Below are positions 5,395-7,323 of a DNA stretch of 7,323 nt, in pieces. The position numbers and the translations under genes are program-made. The first letter of the stretch is position 1, and each line of letters begins with the position of its first letter. Origin of the DNA: Candidatus Niyogiibacteriota bacterium. Its GTDB lineage: Bacteria > Patescibacteriota > Minisyncoccia > 1-14-0-10-42-19. A model generated the notes under the pieces. It was not told where the DNA came from. It saw only the letters and a list, made by a program, of their open reading frames with translations, and did not search any database. The DNA lies in the NCBI GenBank assembly GCA_016204155.1, contig JACQLG010000023.1, positions 1 to 7,323 on the forward strand. The letters are read 5' to 3'.

Positions 5395-7196
5395 TACAAC
5401 ACGAAACCGGACAATGCCAAAATTGCCACCGGCAGTTCGTCATCGAACCGGAGGACTTTCTATTCTATGAAAGGATTGGCGTTCCGCCGCCAACTTGGTG
5501 TCCGGAATGCCGGATGGTAAGGAGAATGATTTGGAGGAATGAGCGCAGTCTTTACAAACGCACGTGCGAACTTTGCGGGGAAAATACTATTTCAATGTAT
5601 GCGCCTGGCGCAACCTTCAAAGTTTATTGTCGAGAATGCTGGTATTCCGATAAGTGGGATGCGTCAGCTTATGGAATGAATTATGAGGCGGACATTCCTT
5701 TTTTCAAACAATGGCATAAGCTTTTTGTCGCAGTTCCGCTGCTCAATTTGTTTCAAATACGTACGAGTATAAACAGCGAATTCACCAATTACGCCGGCGA
5801 CAATAAAAGCTGCTATTTATCTTATTCCGTAGTATGGAGCGAAAACGTTGCTTATTCATATGCCGCGGATAAAGACAGAGATTGTTACGACTGTACATTT
5901 TTAAAAAATTCCGAGCTTTGCTACGGAAACATCGATGGAAGCAACAACTATAGAAGCACCTACCTGGTTCGTTGTCGGGACTGCGTTGATTCGTCTTTTT
6001 TATTCGATTGCGTAAACTGCAACAGTTGTTTTCTGAGTTCTAATTTGAGAAACAAAAATTATGTATTTGAGAATAAACAATATACAGAAGAAGAATATTT
6101 CAAAAAAATAAATGAAATAGAGCCGGGAAGCTTTCTCGTTCTCAATTCAATCCAAGAACGTTTCAACGGATTAATTGGAGGGCATTCTGTCCACAAATTC
6201 GCGAATATTTTAAAGTCCCTCAATTCAACCGGCCATAATATTTTAAATTCCAAAAATATAAAGGCCTCTTTTGAAGCGTATGATTCGGAAAATATAAAAT
6301 ATTGCGCAAGAATAGCGGCCAGGGCAAAGGATTGTTACGATTGTTATGGCATCGGATCTGGGGAATTATATTACGAAATAATAGCTTCCGGATTTGAGGG
6401 ATACCGCGCCTTTTTTTCATTTCAAATTGACGCATCCCGGGAGATGTATTACTCAAGTTTTTGCATAAACTCTTCGAATCTCTTCGGTTGCATCGGCCTA
6501 CGCAACAAACAATACTGCATCTTAAACAAACAATACACCAAAGAAGAATACGAAAAACTTGTGCCTCGGATCATCGAAGGTATGAACTCTGCGCCGTATA
6601 TAGATAAAAAAGGAAAAGTGTACAAATACGGCGAATTCTTCCCTCCGGAACTGTCTCCTTTTGCCTACAACGAAACCATAGCCCAGGAGTACTTTCCTCT
6701 AACTAAAGAAGAAGCTCTGAATCAGGGCTATTCCTGTAAAGACCCCGAACCGAGACAATACACCATAACTATGACCAATGACCAAATACCCGATCGTATC
6801 AAAGATGTATCAGACAGCATTCTGAATGAAATCATCCAATGCGCTCACACTTCAATCTTAGGAAGTGGGACTTCCTTAGATTGTAATGAACAATGCTCAG
6901 AGGCCTTCAAAATCATCCCCCAGGAGCTTCAATTCTACAGGAAAATGAACTTGCCCCTGCCCCGTCTCTGCCCCAACTGCCGACATTATCAGAGGATTAA
7001 ACAACGAAATCCGCTTAAGCTGTGGCGCAGAAAATGCATGTGTACGGGAAGAGAATCCGATAATGAAGTATACGAAAATGCCACTGACCATTTTCACGGC
7101 GAAGATCACTGCCCCAATGAATTTGAAACAAGCTACGCCCCCGAAAGATCTGAAATCGTGTATTGCGAGCAGTGTTATAATGCGGAAGTTGCATGA
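5391..7196 (+). CDS. Multi-zinc-ribbon cysteine-rich protein, array copy 4, with complete ribbon set (function unknown)
   Basis: I start at ATG 5391 (601 residues), which gives MIQHETGQCQNC, lines up with copy 2 and overlaps the copy 3 stop as ATGA. An in-frame GTG at 5370 would add seven residues and lie deep in copy 3; it is less likely. The product has 34 cysteines. Ribbon A is C9/C12 and C37/C40. Ribbon B is intact only here: C59/C62 (CELC) and C80/C83 (CREC) around SMYAPGATFKVY, mirroring the C-terminal TSYAPERSEIVY-CEQC. The repetitive blocks (about 127-213 and 283-376) end in 'SSNLRNKNY' and 'LFGCIGLRNKQYC'. The linker is YGEFFPPELSPFAYNET (413-429). The C-terminal module has C484, C498/C502, C527/C530, C549/C551, C574 and C592/C595. 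Between C484 and C498 lie 13 residues where copy 2 has five, the extra coming from an in-frame palindrome at 6853-6883. C449 replaces a Trp found in the other copies. Function unknown. Confidence 0.9.
   Translation: MIQHETGQCQNCHRQFVIEPEDFLFYERIGVPPPTWCPECRMVRRMIWRNERSLYKRTCELCGENTISMYAPGATFKVYCRECWYSDKWDASAYGMNYEADIPFFKQWHKLFVAVPLLNLFQIRTSINSEFTNYAGDNKSCYLSYSVVWSENVAYSYAADKDRDCYDCTFLKNSELCYGNIDGSNNYRSTYLVRCRDCVDSSFLFDCVNCNSCFLSSNLRNKNYVFENKQYTEEEYFKKINEIEPGSFLVLNSIQERFNGLIGGHSVHKFANILKSLNSTGHNILNSKNIKASFEAYDSENIKYCARIAARAKDCYDCYGIGSGELYYEIIASGFEGYRAFFSFQIDASREMYYSSFCINSSNLFGCIGLRNKQYCILNKQYTKEEYEKLVPRIIEGMNSAPYIDKKGKVYKYGEFFPPELSPFAYNETIAQEYFPLTKEEALNQGYSCKDPEPRQYTITMTNDQIPDRIKDVSDSILNEIIQCAHTSILGSGTSLDCNEQCSEAFKIIPQELQFYRKMNLPLPRLCPNCRHYQRIKQRNPLKLWRRKCMCTGRESDNEVYENATDHFHGEDHCPNEFETSYAPERSEIVYCEQCYNAEVA
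6615..6652 (+). repeat. 38-nt block identical between copies 2 and 4 (copy 4 side)
   Basis: Exact match to 3043-3080. It falls after about position 6480, where the tyrosine codons of copy 4 switch from mostly TAT to mostly TAC. Confidence 0.85.
6853..6883. repeat. In-frame 31-bp palindrome inserted in copy 4
   Basis: The arms 6853-6866 (CAATCTTAGGAAGT) and 6870-6883 (ACTTCCTTAGATTG) are inverted complements at 13 of 14 positions (the mismatch pairs 6859 with 6877) around a GGG loop. It encodes part of the TSILGSGTSLD stretch between C484 and C498. The matching place in copy 2 has only three codons, a net gain of 8 codons. Nothing like it is in copies 1 to 3. It resembles a small palindromic repeat element tolerated in a protein loop. 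As RNA it would form a stable hairpin within the message, but it has no U-tract and is not a terminator. Confidence 0.8.
6882..6956 (+). repeat. 75-nt near-identical block shared by copies 2 and 4 (copy 4 side)
   Basis: Counterpart of 3286-3360 (72 of 75 identical, differences all synonymous). Its left edge abuts the right arm of the palindrome. Confidence 0.85.
7184..7188 (+). promoter_or_regulatory. Ribosome binding site of the last gene (GGAAG) inside the copy 4 tail
   Basis: GGAAG, again from the Glu-Val codons of the conserved C-terminus, ends 4 nt before the overlapping ATG at 7193. Confidence 0.5.
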
Positions 7197-7323
7197 TATC
7201 TAAAACTCCACAATTTGATAGGGCGCTTGAGGAATATTTTTCAAAACTGGAATTGGACGAAAAAGGCGGGCAGTGGCGCACCTGCCGTTTTTCGGGCGAG
7301 AAGTTTTACGTGCGGCCGGAGGA
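7193..7323 (+). CDS. Start of a divergent family member (partial, runs off the window)
   Basis: Forty-three codons are visible from an ATG that overlaps the TGA of copy 4 (ATGA). The protein begins MISKTPQFDRALEEYFSKLE and reaches CRFSGEKFYVRPE at the window edge. That last stretch aligns with ribbon A of the other copies (C..CK..FVI.PED): the Cys, the F-x-V and the PE are kept. The second Cys of the usual CxxC is replaced by Ser, and an extra segment of about 25 residues precedes the ribbon. It is probably a sixth, more diverged gene of the same family, with a first ribbon that may not bind metal in the usual way. No frame disruption is visible. The evidence for family membership is a short alignment plus the operon position, so confidence in the CDS is higher than in its class. 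Confidence 0.75.
   Translation, partial: MISKTPQFDRALEEYFSKLELDEKGGQWRTCRFSGEKFYVRPE

Larger units (their letters stand above)
1..7323 (+). repeat. Tandem array of at least five, probably six, paralogous genes
   Basis: The whole window consists of consecutive genes of one family in the same orientation with a repeat unit of about 1.8 kb. Copies 1 and 2 align residue for residue over about 545 positions; copies 3 and 4 need only a few small gaps. Spacing between successive start codons is 1769, 1806, 1769 and 1802 bases. Both ends continue beyond the window, so the true copy number is unknown. The near-zero spacing indicates a polycistronic transcript. Confidence 0.93.

Noticed and set aside
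6853..6883. The palindrome as a transcription terminator
   Set aside because: It lies in mid-gene, is in frame, and is followed by TAATGAACAATG, not a T-tract.
1817..7196. Possible alternative genetic code with TGA read as glycine or tryptophan
   Set aside because: The homologous C-termini end in TAA in two copies and TGA in three, at the same position after EV[VA], and a new ATG overlaps each TGA. TGA is a normal stop, and Trp is encoded by TGG throughout.
1..7323. CRISPR array, phage or transposase genes, tRNA or rRNA
   Set aside because: The repeats are long diverged genes with no short regular direct repeats and spacers. No transposase-like reading frame or RNA gene is visible, and there is no free space for one.

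Overview
The window is one strand-uniform, almost gapless array of paralogous genes. It holds the last 13 codons of one copy (1-40), four complete copies of 590, 596, 590 and about 601 residues (47-1819, 1816-3606, 3622-5394, 5391-7196), and the first 43 codons of a more divergent sixth gene (7193-7323). Every gene is on the + strand. Three of the five junctions are 4-nt ATGA stop/start overlaps; the other two gaps are 6 and 15 nt. This looks like the inside of a single operon. There is no gene-free stretch above 15 nt, and I see no promoter, terminator, tRNA, rRNA or CRISPR.

The proteins are unusually cysteine-rich (31-34 Cys each). They share one plan. First comes an N-terminal zinc ribbon (CxxC, 24 residues, then CP-x-CR). 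Next is a second ribbon position that is intact only in copy 4. A long Cys/Asn/Tyr-rich repetitive core follows, ending twice in the same 'FGC..LR.K.Y' / 'NKQY.KEEY' motif. Then comes an invariant 'YGEFFPPELSPF.YNET' linker. The C-terminal module repeats the ribbon A + ribbon B layout and ends in VYCE.CY..EV[VA]. I see no signal peptide, membrane segment or recognisable catalytic motif. The biochemical function is unknown; structural metal binding is the only role the sequence supports directly.

The organism is probably a bacterium of the Candidate Phyla Radiation (Patescibacteria, perhaps Parcubacteria-like). I infer this from remembered resemblance to zinc-ribbon proteins common in those genomes, not from any marker gene. 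TGA is a true stop here: the conserved C-terminus ends in TAA in the partial copy and copy 2 and in TGA in copies 1, 3 and 4. That argues against the TGA=Gly code of Gracilibacteria/SR1.

The array looks actively remodelled. Copies 2 and 4 are nearly identical at nucleotide level over stretches of their last third but diverge elsewhere, copies 1 and 2 share an exact 38-nt block near their 5' ends, and copies 3 and 4 share a block just after that. Copy 4 carries a near-perfect 31-bp palindrome inserted in frame into its C-terminal ribbon. Together these suggest repeated duplication, gene conversion and domain-level divergence of a multi-ribbon protein family.
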